Assembly (NCBI GenBank): GCA_963853835.1
Contig: OY970820.1
Span: 36,294,873 to 36,358,872 of the forward strand
Direction: 5' to 3'
From: Calendula officinalis
Taxonomy: Eukaryota; Streptophyta; Magnoliopsida; Asterales; Asteraceae
Length of the DNA stretch: 64,000 nt
Of the stretch, positions 33,000 through 45,472 are shown piece after piece. The first letter of the stretch is position 1. Each line of letters opens with the position of its first letter. The position numbers and the translations under genes are program-made. The notes below the pieces were generated by a model. That model saw only the letters and a program-made list of their open reading frames with translations, did no database searches and was not told the origin of the DNA.

Positions 33000-35540
33000 A
33001 ATGTTTGGTATCTTGATTCTGGTTGTTCCCGACACATGACCGGAAACAAGAAATTATTAACAAATTTTAGAGACAAATATTTGGGAACTGTTCGGTTTGG
33101 AAATGACCATCTAGCTGCCATAATGGGTATTGGAGATATAATTCGAAAAAATTTAATCATCCGGAATGTGACCTATGTTGAAGATCTTGCTCATAATCTT
33201 TTTAGTATTGGTCAATTCTGTGATAAAACATTGGAAGTTAATTTTCGTACAAAGAAATGTGTTGTTCGCACATATGAAGTTGAAAAACTTCTGACCGGAA
33301 CTCGTGAGACGAATCTATTTACAATTAATTTTGACGAAGTGACCCCACTTGACGAAATTGTGTTTAATGTCAACGGCGTCTTCAAATGAATCATGGTTAT
33401 GGCTCCGTCGTCTTTCTCATCTTAATTTCAAATCAATTAACAAATTGGTTAAAGGTGGTCATGTAGCTAGCCTTCCAGATGTTAAATTTGCTAAAGATCA
33501 TCTTTGTTCGTCTTGCGAAATGGGCAAAATGACAAAGAAACATCATAAATCCAAACTAGTTCCAAGTACTTGAAAACCGCTTGAATTACTTCATATGGAT
33601 TTATGTGGCCCAATGAGCGTTCAAACCATGGCTGGTAAACGCTATGTGTTGGTTATTGTTGATGATTATTCACGTTATACATGGGTGTATTTCTTACGGA
33701 CAAAAGATGAAGCTGCTGAGAACATCATTGCCTTCATCAAGAAAACCCAGACAAACTTGGAACTCAAAGTTCATACCATTCGTACTGACAATGGGATTGA
33801 ATTTAAAAATCAAACTTTAAATTCTTTTCTTGAATCAGTTGGTATTTCTCATCAATTTTCCGCTGCCCGAACACCTCAACAAAATGGGGTCGTTGAACGA
33901 CGAAATCGTACTTTAGTTGAAGCTGCTCGTACCATGCTTTCATTTTCGAAACTCCCATTATCTCTTTGGGCTGAAGCTATTAGTACATCATGTTTCACTG
34001 AAAATCGTTCAATCATCAACAAAACCTACAACAAAACTCCATATGAACTTATTAATAACCGAATTCCAAATGTTAAATTTTTCCATATTTTTGGGAGTCG
34101 ATGCTTCATTCTGAATGACAAAGACAAATTAAATAAATTTGAAGCTAAAACTAATGAAGGAGTTTTTGTCGGATATTCACGAGAATCGGCATCATTCAGA
34201 GTATATAATCGGTCGAAACGGACGGTTAGAGAAAGTGTCAATGTTAACTTTGATGAAACTTTTCCAATAGATTCATTAACTACAAATGTTGAAATTCCTC
34301 CACCTTCGTCATCGCCTTCCACATCTCAAAATGATTTAGATATCTTGTTTGAAAAGTTTTATGATGATTATCATAACATTAGACATACTTTACTTGAGGA
34401 GGCTGGCGTTCCATACCCATCCGTAGTCGATGTTCAATCTATTACTGTGCCTGAAGTACAAAATTTAAGTTCAACTGATTCTCCATCTCCTACTTCTGCT
34501 GCACCAACTAACAATTTTTCTCCTTCACATTCAGTTTCATCTTTGGAAACTCAATCTTCAACGGAAGATTCCCCACCTTTGCAAGCTCAATCACCTCTGG
34601 GCGATTCCCCACTTTCTGGAAATGTTGCAAATCCTTTAGATTTATCTTTAGTTCCAGCACAAACTCCACCTTCTGGTCAAGCTGCTACTTCTTTAGATTT
34701 ACCTTTAGTACCAGTACAACCTCCTCCATTGGTGATTGATTTCTCTAAATTCAACGTTAAACGAGTAGATCCTCCACCTTCTACATCAAATGTTCAAACT
34801 GCACTAATCCCTCATCCTGAATTCACTGATAACTCAAATATAATTCCAGGTCAACTTCCACTTCCTCATTCCCTTAAATGGACAAGAGAGCATCATTTGC
34901 ATCAAATAATCGGTGATCCTGAATCTTCTGTTCAAACCCGAAGAGCTACTGCTGACGAATGTCAATATTCTTCTTTTCTAAGCTCTATTGAACCTAAGAA
35001 AGTCAGTGAAGCTCTCTTAGACCCAGACTGGATCCTTGCTATGCAAGAAGAAATCAATCAATTTGAACATTTAAAAGTTTAGCGTCTAGTTCCGAAACCA
35101 CCTGGGAAATCTGTTATTGGTACAAAGTGGATTTTCAAAAACAAAAAGGATGAAAATGGGATAGTAATTCGTAATAAAGCTCGTCTCGTTGCGAAAGGAT
35201 ATGCACAATAGGAGGGTATTGACTTTGAAGAAACGTTTGCTCATGTTGCTCGAATAGAAGCCATTCGAATATTTGTAGCATATGCAGCACAAAAGAATTT
35301 CACAATTTATCAAATGGATGTCAAAACTGCATTTTTAAATGGTATTTTAAATGAAGAAGTGTTCATTCATCAACCCGAAGGTTTTGTAGATCCAAATTTT
35401 CCAAATTATATGTATATTCTCGACAAAGCTTTGTATGGCTTGAAACAAGCTCCTCGCGCGTGGTATGATGTGCTCTCTAAATTTTTAGCTGATTCCGGTT
35501 TTTCAAAAGGAAAAATCAATACAACTCTTTTCATCAAACG
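33000..35540 (+). pseudogene. copia protease, integrase and N-terminal RT (element B), before element D
   Basis: Protease D-S-G-C-S-R-H-M-T-G, then G-H-V-A-S-L-P...C-S-S-C-E-M-G-K of the pre-integrase zinc finger. Integrase at 33595-35082 has catalytic D (H-M-D-L-C-G-P), D (R-T-D-N-G-I-E-F) and E (Q-N-G-V-V-E-R-R-N-R-T). Frame changes near 33350 and a TGA at 33571 break the front. TAG codons at 35080-35082 (Trp in D) and near 35208 (Gln in D) break the RT entry. RT continues to V-K-T-A-F-L-N-G and L-F-I-K-R at 35540, where element D inserted. It resumes at 49607. Confidence 0.92.
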
Positions 35541-35799
35541 TGTTGGGTCACATTCTAGAGTATTAAAATAGTCTAGGGGTGTAATGTGACAGTTTATTGT
35601 AATCAGTAGTCTAGGGTTATTTTATGTAATTAGTCAATACTAGGCCTAGGTATAAATACCTAGTTGTAACCTAGTATTGTTAAGCTTGCCGACATTTGAA
35701 TCATACGTACGTTTTTGCAAAGCTTCTCTCAATCTTGTTCTTCTAATTCATCACTGTTCTTGCTTAATTGTTTGCTTAATTGATTGATACGGATTCACA
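35541..35799 (+). repeat. 5' LTR of element D
   Basis: 259 bp, TGTTGGGTCA...GGATTCACA. TATA box TATAAATA at 35651-35658, inside the palindromic context CCTAGGTATAAATACCTAG. Confidence 0.97.
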
Positions 35800-35801
35800 A
35801 T

Positions 35802-35813
35802 TGGTATCAGAGC
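35802..35813 (+). other. primer binding site of element D
   Basis: TGGTATCAGAGC two bases after the LTR; tRNA-iMet type. Confidence 0.95.
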
Positions 35814-36743
35814 ACAAATCTTCTTTGATTCGATCTATTTCAGTGAAGATTAAGCAAGATTTTGAAGTTTTTGGTGAAGAACTCAAGAATCAAAATTGGA
35901 ATTTGAGGTATTAAATCGTTTATAGTCTTTGTTCATTACATTCCTCTTGTAATTCTAAGCATTTTAGAATCAATTTTCGATTAAATCCATCCAGAATTGA
36001 TCCCAATTCGTTGATTTTAAAGAAAACCATTAAAACACATTTTTTTTCCTCTGTTAAATCGAAATTACCATCTGATTTGTTGTGTTTTGATCGATTTTAT
36101 TGACTCCTCTCGTGCGAAAATCATTTTCGAGCATATTGGGATTTGAATCACTCAATTTGGTTAAGAATTGAGCAAGATAGGATCGATTTAGTGAAAAATA
36201 TAGCTGTGTTCGTTCGTCACTGTCAAGAACGTTTTCGGCCCGAGAACAGTAGCAAGTTCGGCCCGAACTTCTCAACAAACTTCGGCCCGAACAACAGTCT
36301 TCGGCCCGAACTCTAATTTCGACCCGAACTTCAACCTCGGCCCGAACATCAACCTCGGCCCGAACTTCTCAATCAACTTCGGCCCGAACTTCTCAACTTC
36401 GGCCCGAAGTGAGATCTCGGCCCGAACATTTCCACAATTCGGCCCGAACAACCCAAAAACGTGTGACAAAAGGGTCTATACTAAAACGATCATAACTTTC
36501 ACCTCGGTGACCATTTCCAGCCCACGAGTAACCAAAAAGACCTGTTTCAATCACTTTATTTGCGTTTTTGTGATTTTTCGGTCAATTTTCAAACTTCGTT
36601 TAGCTCCAGTTTTTAACCCGATTGTCCTTTTTGGCCAATTCGAAAATCGAGGACATATTTAAAGTATCTTTTATCATCTGAGATCTTTTGAAAAATTTTC
36701 AAATTTAATTATTTTTTTCCCCTCGGTCGTAACCATACACACC
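35814..36743 (+). other. leader of element D with CGGCCCGAA repeats
   Basis: Noncoding, about 930 bp. About eleven copies of CGGCCCGA(A/G) lie between 36233 and 36447, spaced roughly 13-25 bases apart, most in the context ACTTCGGCCCGAACTTC. It corresponds to the B leader block. Confidence 0.88.
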
Positions 36744-39700
36744 ATGACTTCAAGAGAAGCACTATCGATTGGGTCTGATCTAAAACCTCCAGTCTTATTC
36801 AGAGGAGAGTATGCCTAGTGGAAGAAAAGGTTTCACCACTTCATCAGAAGCCAAGAATTAGCTACTGAAATTCTTGAGTCCCTTGAGAATGGAAACGCAA
36901 AATTCTATGAAGATGTTGTTGCGTTACCTGATGCAGATCCTCCGGTTATTGGCGGTCGAGTTCTCATCCCTTCTTCCAAATATAATCCTAATCAAAAGCA
37001 ATGTGCTAAAGCTGATCGTCAAGCATATTCCTTCATGCTTCAAGGACTACCGAATGAAATCTACAATAGTTTAGATAGTCTTGAGAGTGCTAAAGAACTC
37101 TGGGATGAAATAAGAAAACAAATGGAGGGCACGGTTCATGGGAATAAGGCTAAGATGGTTACTACGTTAAACTCATATGAAAATTTTAAAGCCTCAGTCG
37201 GGGAAGACTTGCAAAGCACTTACCATAGATACTGTAATCTGTTAAATGATCTCCGCAAAAACAGTCTATTAAAGGGAAACCTAGAGATCAACATCAAATT
37301 TATCAACAGTCTTCTTCCTGAGTGGGAAATGTTTGGTAACAATGCTATGCAGAATAAAGATCCAAGTCTGATAGATATCCACGAGCTGTACGAATATTTG
37401 TACCAAAATGCTCCAATGGTGAACAACATAGCCAAAACAAAACAAGAGACACAAGATACTCTTGCACTTCTTACCAAACAACAGCATCTGTTAAATGAGA
37501 CTGCTAAGTCTAAAGAAAAAGCAGCAAAACCCACTCCTCAAAAAATCGATGATTTGGATAAAGAACTTCAAGAAGTGGTGCAAGCCATGTCACTCATCTC
37601 TACATATGAGAAGAAATATTACCAGAAAACCACAAACAACAATCTGCGATTTTCATCAAACTTTAAATCTGCTCAATCTGCTTCTGCTTCAACTGATAAG
37701 CCAGTCATGACACCTTTGGATCCTACAAAGAAATGTTATAATTGTGGTGTTGCTGGTCACTTCTCTCGTGATTGCACGAAACCTAAAGTTCGTGATTCTG
37801 AATATTTCAAAAAGAAGATGTTGTTGGCCAAACAAATTGAATCCGGGAAAGTACTGTTAGCAGAAGATCTTCAGTGGATGGAAGACTCTGATCAAGAAGA
37901 TGAGGAACATGCTGCAAACTTGTGTTTCATGGCAAGAGAAAATGCTGAGCTCCACGAACGTTCCAATGAGGAGGCCAACAAGGAAATTGAGGTAACCAGC
38001 TCTTCTTTGTCTACTTCTGATCATACCACTGATTCTGATACTTGTCTTGATAAAAATCTGATTTCTGAAATTGATGCCTTAAATCAAACAATTTTACTCG
38101 CAAAGGATATGAATACACAACTTTTAGAGCGTGTAAACAGTTTAGAAAATCAATGCAAACAAACTGCTCATCTAGGTGAGCAACTTGTTAATCACATTAA
38201 ACAAAATAAAATTTTAACACTGGAAATTCAGGATTTAAAAAGACAAGCTTCAGAAATAAAGGTCCAATATGAATCTGATATTCAACATTTGTTACATACA
38301 ATTTCCGAGAAAGAAGCTGAAATTACAAATCTTAAACATGCACAAAATCCTATTTCAAAGGAACGAAATGACAAATATTACAAATTGTATATTGAAACGT
38401 TCCAAGAATATCAATTCACAAAAAACTGGATGGAACGTAAACAACAAGAATTTGATGATAATGAAAACCAATTTAAATCTTTGAATTCTGAAATAAAAGA
38501 ATTAAAAGAAAAATTAACCGATCAAACTAATCAATCATCACAAGATAGAAATAGTCAACAGGTTATCATACATCGTCCCACCTACGACAAAGATCAGTTA
38601 GTATCTCACATTAAACACCTTGAAGAGTTAATCGCCAAACGAGGACATACTGATCAAACCATCCATTTGAACAAGCCTAAAGAGTTCAAATACTTCAACT
38701 CCAAACAAGGTCTGGGGGCAGACAATCCAGGATATCTGAGCAAGGCGTGCAGGGTTCTTCCAACACTATATGACTCTCGCTACATGCAAAGAGATATCTG
38801 GCAGAGCTTCATGCGGGTGACAGATGAAGAAAAAATAATCGAAGCATTCAACAGAGCAAAGCAGGAGAATGCACAAATCAGTTTCAACTATGCAGAATTG
38901 AACAAAACTTATGAAATTAAAAAGGCTAAATTTGAAAATGATGAATATTTTCCTATAATAACCCCCAGAAGAATTTGAAATTAAAGGGGGTGTTGTCATT
39001 CAACAAAAAGTGACACGAAAGCTTTATATTCCATCATTAATTCTCAAAAAGAAAATCTGCCAATTAGAAACAGAAATTGATGAAACACATAAGGCATTTG
39101 ATAAAGAAAAATTAGTTTTACAAACCAAAATTCATGACTTAGAAGATAAACTTGTTAAAACCAATTCTTCTTCTGTTCAAAATGATTTTCAAATTAATTC
39201 TTCTGCTCAAACTAAAACTCTTGAAAAGACTTCTACAATTAAAATCCCTGCTATTTTAAAAAGAAACTCTGACTCAACTATTTTAAATGTTTCAGATAAA
39301 ACCTTAAATTCAAAGCTAGAGAAGCCCATGCCAATCGGAGACAGAGGAGCAACTCAGATAAAGAAGTCTAAGTCGTCCAGCTCTAGTATGCTTAAGTCAA
39401 AGGAACTTAAGAAGTCTAGTTCATCGTCCTTTTTAGTTTCTTCTTTTTCTGTTTATAATAAATGTAATAACTCCATGGATTTTATTGCTCCTAAATTGGC
39501 TTTTGGTACTGTTTATGATTCTGCTGTTTATCGTCCTGTAAATTATACTGTTATTGGTGATAATTTGGTTGTTAAATATGATAAAACCGGTAAAAAGATT
39601 TATTGTGACAAGCAAACAAATAAACAAATTTCTCAGTATGATGAACGATATTTCATTAGGTTGGATGCTCCATGTGGTCCTAGAAACTATGTTTTACATA

Positions 39701-40107
39701 AGTCTGGTAAAATAATTAAGTCCTGCAAAACTTGTTTTCCGTACTCATGCAAAACACCCGTTTCTCGTCCTTTGCAATATACACGAAAACATTCTTCTAC
39801 ACAAGCCTTCAAACCGACTAAGGTTTGTCCCACTACCTCACCCATCTCTAATAAGTTGATGTCCTCTCCACGTCAAACAACTCGAGGAACCACAACACCT
39901 AAATCATCACAATCAAGCACTTCTTCAAATTCTTCGACAACAAAATCAAAGATGCATCACACAAAATCCACGTTTGTTCATTACACTTGGATCAAGAATG
40001 AACAGTCAAACTGGATTTTACATTCTCCAGAGAAAAAGCTTAAATGGTCTATCAAATCAATTCACTCAGAACTGCCTCCTTGCAGTTCCCCAAAATCTCT
40101 AAATTAA
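36744..40107 (+). pseudogene. extended copia gag (element D), nearly open
   Basis: The ATG at 36744 gives M-T-S-R-E-A-L-S-I-G-S-D. A TAG at 36816-36818 replaces the Gln of B (Y-P-Q-W-K-K-R-F). The frame is then open to 38978: capsid, CCHC knuckle C-Y-N-C-G-V-A-G-H-F-S-R-D-C (37734-37775), acidic segment and a long coiled-coil-like region rich in Lys, Gln and Glu. A C5 run near 38964 has one extra base relative to B. The restored frame (39010-40107) adds a Ser-rich region, a Cys-pair segment (C-K-T-C-F-P-Y-S-C) and W-I-K-N-E-Q-S-N-W. At about 1,100 residues it is far longer than classical copia gag. Confidence 0.92.
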
Positions 40108-40197
40108 TCCTTCTGTAAAATCTGCATAAAACATCCTTCACTAATCGTATAGGACCCATAATTGATTGGGTACCTAAATTGTTTTAATTGTTTTATG

Positions 40198-40200
40198 TAG
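40198..40200 (+). other. candidate 3' splice acceptor before protease (element D)
   Basis: Gag-side D-W-V-P-K-L-F-stop, then a T-rich stretch ending TTTTATGTAG. The TAG closes the protease frame, which opens at the next base (N-I-W-Y-L-D-S-G-C-S-R-H-M-T-G). It is in a different frame from W-V-P-K. Splice use is inferred. Confidence 0.45.
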
Positions 40201-42290
40201 AATATATGGTATCTTGATTCTGGATGCTCACGACATATGACGGGAAACAAGAACCTCTTAACAAATTTCAGAGATAAATATTTAGGTACTGTTCGTTTTG
40301 GAAATGATCATTTGGCTGCTATCATGGGAATAGGCGATATCATTCGTGACAATTTAATCATTCGAAATGTCACTTATGTTGAAGATCTTGCTCACAATTT
40401 GTTCAGCATCGGTCAATTTTGTGATAAAGAGTTAGAAGTTAATTTTCGAACAAAGAAGTGTGTTGTTCGTACTTATAATGGAAAAGAACTTCTTACCGGA
40501 TCACGGGATACAAATCTGTTTACTATCAATCTAAATGACGTGACCCCAATGGAAGAAGTATGCTTACTGTCAACAGTGTCATCAGATGAATCATGGTTAT
40601 GGCACCGTCGCCTCTCTCACCTTAACTTCAAAACCATCAACAAATTGGTAAAAGGTGGCCATGTATCTGGTCTCCCAGACGTTAAATTTGCAAAAGATCA
40701 TCTGTGTTCGTCTTGCAAAATGGGAAAGATGAAGAAAACGTCACACAAATCCAAACCTGTTCCAAGTATACCCAAACCTCTTGAATTGCTTCGCATCGAT
40801 CTATGTGGACCAATGAGTGTACAATCAATTGCTGGTAAACAGTATGTGTTAGTGATTGTTGATGACTACTCACGGTATACCTAGGTTCACTTCTTACGTA
40901 CCAAAGATGAAGCTGCAGATACTATTATCGCCTTTATCAAGAAAACTCAGACAAATCTGGAATTAAAAGTCAACACCATTCGGACTGATAATGGAACTGA
41001 GTTTAAGAATCGAACCCTGGATTCATTTCTTGAATCTGTAGGTATAACCCATCAATTTTCCGCTGCTAGAACTCCACAACAGAATGGAGTAGTAGAACGA
41101 AGAAATCGTACCTTAGTTGAAGCAGCCCGCACAATGCTTTCATTTTCGAAACTACCTTTATCTCTGTGGGCTGAAGCCATCAACACGGCATGTTTCACTC
41201 AAAATCGTTCTATCATCAACAAAACCTACAACAAAACACCGTATGAATTGATAAATAACCGAATTCCGAATGTTAAATTTTTCCATGTTTTTGGGAGTCG
41301 TTGCTTCATCTTGAATGACAAAGACAAATTGAACAAATTTGAAGCTAAAGCTGATGAAGGGGTATTTGTTGGTTATTCACGTGAATCTGCATCATTCAGG
41401 GTTTATAATCGATCAAATCGGACAATAAGAGAAAGTGTAAATGTGAATTTTGATGAGACATTTCCTCTTGAGTCACTTACTTCAGATATTAAACCTCATG
41501 CACCTCTTTCCGCACCTTCCACCTCTGAAAATGATTTCGATGTATTGTTTGAATATTTTTATGATGAATATCATAACATCAGACATACCTTACTTCAGGA
41601 GGCTGGCGTTCCATTCCCTGTAGCTGCAGATGTTCAGTCTATCAGTGTCCCTGAGACATACAGTCCGAGTTCCTCTGACTCTCCATCTCCAACGTCTGCT
41701 GCTCCTGAGAACACTGAGTCAGTAACAAACTCAGATTCTACTTCATCATTAATGGAAACTCAATCATCACCAGATGATTCTTCATCACCCACTCCAGTTG
41801 TCGGTGTTTCTGATTTAATCATTGCACCAACTCAAGCTCCACAGTTGGTGATTGATTTCTCAAAATTCAATGATCAAAAAGTTGATCCTCCACCTTCTAC
41901 ATCCAACACTCAAACTGCTATGATCCCGCATCCTGAATTCACTGATACCTCCAACATAATTCCAGGTCAACTTCCACTTCCTCATACTCTGAAATGGACC
42001 AAAGAGCATCCTTTACATCAAGTAATTGGAAATCCTGAATCTTCGGTTCAAACTCGTAGAGCAACTGCTGATGAATGTCAATACTCATCTTTCTTAAGCT
42101 CCAATGAACCTAAGAAAGTCAGCGAAGCTTTATCAGACCCAGACTGGATTCTTGCCATGCAAGATGAAATCAATCAACTTGAACGACTGAAAGTTTGGCG
42201 TCTAGTTCCAAAACCACCTGGAAAGTCTGTTGTTGGTACCAAATGGATCTTTAAAAACAAAAAGGATGAAAATGGGATTGTCATTCGAAA
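40201..42290 (+). pseudogene. copia protease, integrase and start of RT (element D), before E
   Basis: One frame from 40201: protease D-S-G-C-S-R-H-M-T-G, pre-integrase finger W-H-R-R-L-S-H-L-N-F and C-S-S-C-K-M-G-K, then catalytic D (R-I-D-L-C-G-P). A TAG (40882-40884) replaces Trp in Y-T-W-V. The frame continues with D (R-T-D-N-G-T-E-F), E (Q-N-G-V-V-E-R-R-N-R-T) and a Ser/Pro-rich linker. RT entry is W-I-L-A-M-Q-D-E-I-N-Q and G-T-K-W-I-F-K-N-K-K up to V-I-R-N. Solo LTR E then interrupts; removing E and one CGAAA restores the frame at 45473. Confidence 0.94.
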
Positions 42291-45200
42291 TGTGACATCC
42301 GTTAAAAACTAGGTTATCAAGTTTGCTACTAAATACTGTAATATGAATTTTAGTAAGTAAACATAATCTATTATGGTTAAATTATAATAATAAAAGTGTT
42401 AGTTATCATATGTATCTTGACAACATGCTTGAAATCCCTAGTAAGACGTATAAACATTTTAGTCGTGTTATAAAGTTCCAAGGTGCAACAATTTATATTA
42501 AATCGCAACCAAAGTAATAATAAATGTTAAAATACATATAATTATATGTAATAATGTAAATTTTATCTTAAGATAACATAACTAAAAACTAGAGCAAATA
42601 ACATTAATTTAACACATCATTTTGCAACTTTTATTAAACCTACACCTAATAAATACTTAAATACATATATAATATACAAAATACTATAAAAATAATAATA
42701 ATAAAAACAATAATAATATAGTAACAATGCAGATTTTGAATCTCTCCCAACTCTACACCCACTCATAACACATGCAACTCCACCACTTCAACATCATTTC
42801 CATCATTTCCCACTAACTCTCTTTCTCTCTCTTTCTCACAAACTCTCCCAACTTCTCTTCATTCTTTTCTTTAGTTTCCAGCAGAAAATCATCCCTAGAA
42901 CATATATAAATCTCGAATTTATTGAAGATAAAGTGAAGATAAACTTCATCCAAGAGTTAGTAAGTCGATTTCCTTGTATTTGTTGCATTTTCTTGTCATT
43001 TCTTCATGTGTTCTTGCATCTTTCTTCACGTTTCTTAAAGTTTTGTATCCATGAAAGGCACTTGGGTGTCTAGATGGTAGATTACACACCAATGTCTTCA
43101 AGATATCCAATAAAGGTGGTAATCCATGATCCATACATCAAAAACTCAAGAACATAAAGTTTGATGTACATGCATGTAACTTTTTCTTACAAATCTTAGA
43201 TGTTTAATGACATGCATGTGTTTATAAAAATTAATATATGATTTTGAGTTAAAAATAATCTTGCATGATCCTAAATAAGTGTTAAAAGCAACGATTTAAA
43301 CCATTGGATGTAGAGAAATGGCTAGAACACTTAAAACCTTCAAAACTTTTATTTTTGAAATCTGGCAGATTGCATGCATGTACTTAATTCGGCCATATCT
43401 TGAGTTTTAACCATTTAAAATACATGATTCTTTTTCTCAAAGTTAGTTTTATGTCTTATCTTTCCAACCCATTTAATTTTATGCCAAAATATTGAGTTTT
43501 GACCCACGAAACCCTACCCACAAGTTAGATGTGTAAACAGACTAGCTGAGCAGAATAAAACTCGAATTTAAACCGATATATCTCTTTCATAAAACCTTTA
43601 AAATACATGTTTTTCTTCTGGAATTTAATTTAAAGAGTTATCTTTTAAATGCAGCTAGTTTCAACGGAAAACATAAAGATTTGACCTCCCAACCAAACAT
43701 ACAAAGGTAAGTGTGCATTGAAAAGAGTGCTGGCAGATTTTTACATGCAACTTTAAGTAATTATAGTTCCCTCATAAAGCATGCAAATGCAATGATTCTT
43801 TCTCTAAACTTTAGTTCAATGAGTTAGCTTTAAAACCCCATAAAATATAAAGAAAAACTCGAATATTTGATACCCCAAATAGGTCAAACAAAATCAGTGT
43901 GCAAACTCATTTGAAGTTACTGATACATACATTTATAAAATATAATTAAAATAGTTATATAACATCAAAAATAATAAAACTTATGCTAAAAGTTCCCTAA
44001 GACACTAAATAATAACATATAAAAAGTTGGTAAATTAAATCATTTGTTATGATATTAAAATAACTTGTGGAAGTGGACTAAAAATCTGGACAGCAACAAA
44101 CATTTAGCTTTAGATGTGAGAAAAGTAACTTTTAAGAAATATTGGACTATGTGGCATATAAAGTATAATATTCTACAATATACAAGTTAATTATAATATA
44201 ACACATGTAAAATAGAAATATACACTCAAATGAGCATATAAGAATAAAGTGCATACCAACAAGAATAAGACTTATAAGTATACATTTTTAGGAAATACAA
44301 AAATTAACATATAAATAAAGGTGAAACTAAACATATCTATATATATAAAGTAGGTAGGATTATATATATAAACTAATATACTACATAAAGGACTATAAAT
44401 ATTAAAAACTTATAACTATAATTGATAAATATGTACATCTCAATAAGTTCACTATTTTCCTTACGAAAATTCTTAAAATAAACCTTAAATACTGTATATA
44501 GAAAGTCTAAGATTTTATGTAGTTATAATAGCTAAATAATATTTTATCGACATAGCCTAATATTCAATTCCATTAATATAGGAAGGATTTAAGTCGAACT
44601 GAGCATCAAACGGAAAATTGTTGGATACAGCTACACACTGTGAGTATCATAGCCCCTTTTTACTTTGTTTTTAAATATTTTGGGGTGAAAAGCATGTTAT
44701 AAAGTTTTTAATGGTTGCTCTATGATTGAAAAATGTTGTTGAATTAAATTGTTTGTGCACTATGTTATGTATGCTAAAATGCAATTGCTTGAGTTAAAAA
44801 GTGTAAGTCCCCGAAACGTGGAATTAAAATTTAGTGACACTACCATTAACTCGAACGGGGGCCTACGGTTTTGTGGATAACGCTATTAGGGTTTGGACAT
44901 CCCCACTTAAGGTCGACGGGCCTTGGGTGCACATTTCCTAAAATTAAAAGTTGGGTTCTACACATGTGAGAAATTGCTCACCGCTGAGGTAGGACTGGTT
45001 ACATTAGGGGCATCGTTGTCTGAATGGTTTGGTAGTGGCTCATGGCTGATAATTGCTAGCGTACTCTACACTTGTGCTAAAAATATATTTGAGCAACCAG
45101 TTACTTAATGTCTTGTGAACAAAAGTTTCACAATAACAACTTATGGATACTAATTTAATTTTTGTTCATCAAAAACCTATGAACTCACCAACTCTTTGTA

Positions 45201-45467
45201 GTTGACCTTTTTAACTCATGCTTTTCAGGTATAAACAAGTAAGTGTTGGCATGTAGGTGCATTTTGTGTGACGACATCAACATCAAGAAATTTTAAAAAC
45301 CTTTATCATCAACTTTATCTATTGTGAATTTTGGGAACAAATTTGGTTGTAATAATTTAATTTTTGAACTACTTTTGATTAATGTTGTAGTTGGTGTTGT
45401 TTATTACCTCATGCTATGAAACCTTATGCTGTTGTATCTCGTGTTTCCGCTTTAGCGGGGTGTGACA
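42291..45467 (+). mobile_element. solo LTR E (large gypsy-type), 3,177 bp
   Basis: Starts TGTGACATCC and ends GGGGTGTGACA, flanked by a perfect 5-bp duplication CGAAA (42286-42290 and 45468-45472). No internal domain, primer site or coding region. The length and the CCGCTTTAGCGGGGTGTGACA-type end fit the LTRs of large plant gypsy elements, so I infer a solo LTR left by LTR-LTR recombination. The orientation is inferred from that end. No relative is in the window. Confidence 0.85.
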
Positions 45468-45472
45468 CGAAA

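Noticed and set aside
40203..40236. Complete 33-nt intron from the GT of W-V-P codons to the YAG in D
   Set aside because: Far too short for a plant intron and the donor is poor; only the acceptor side is proposed.
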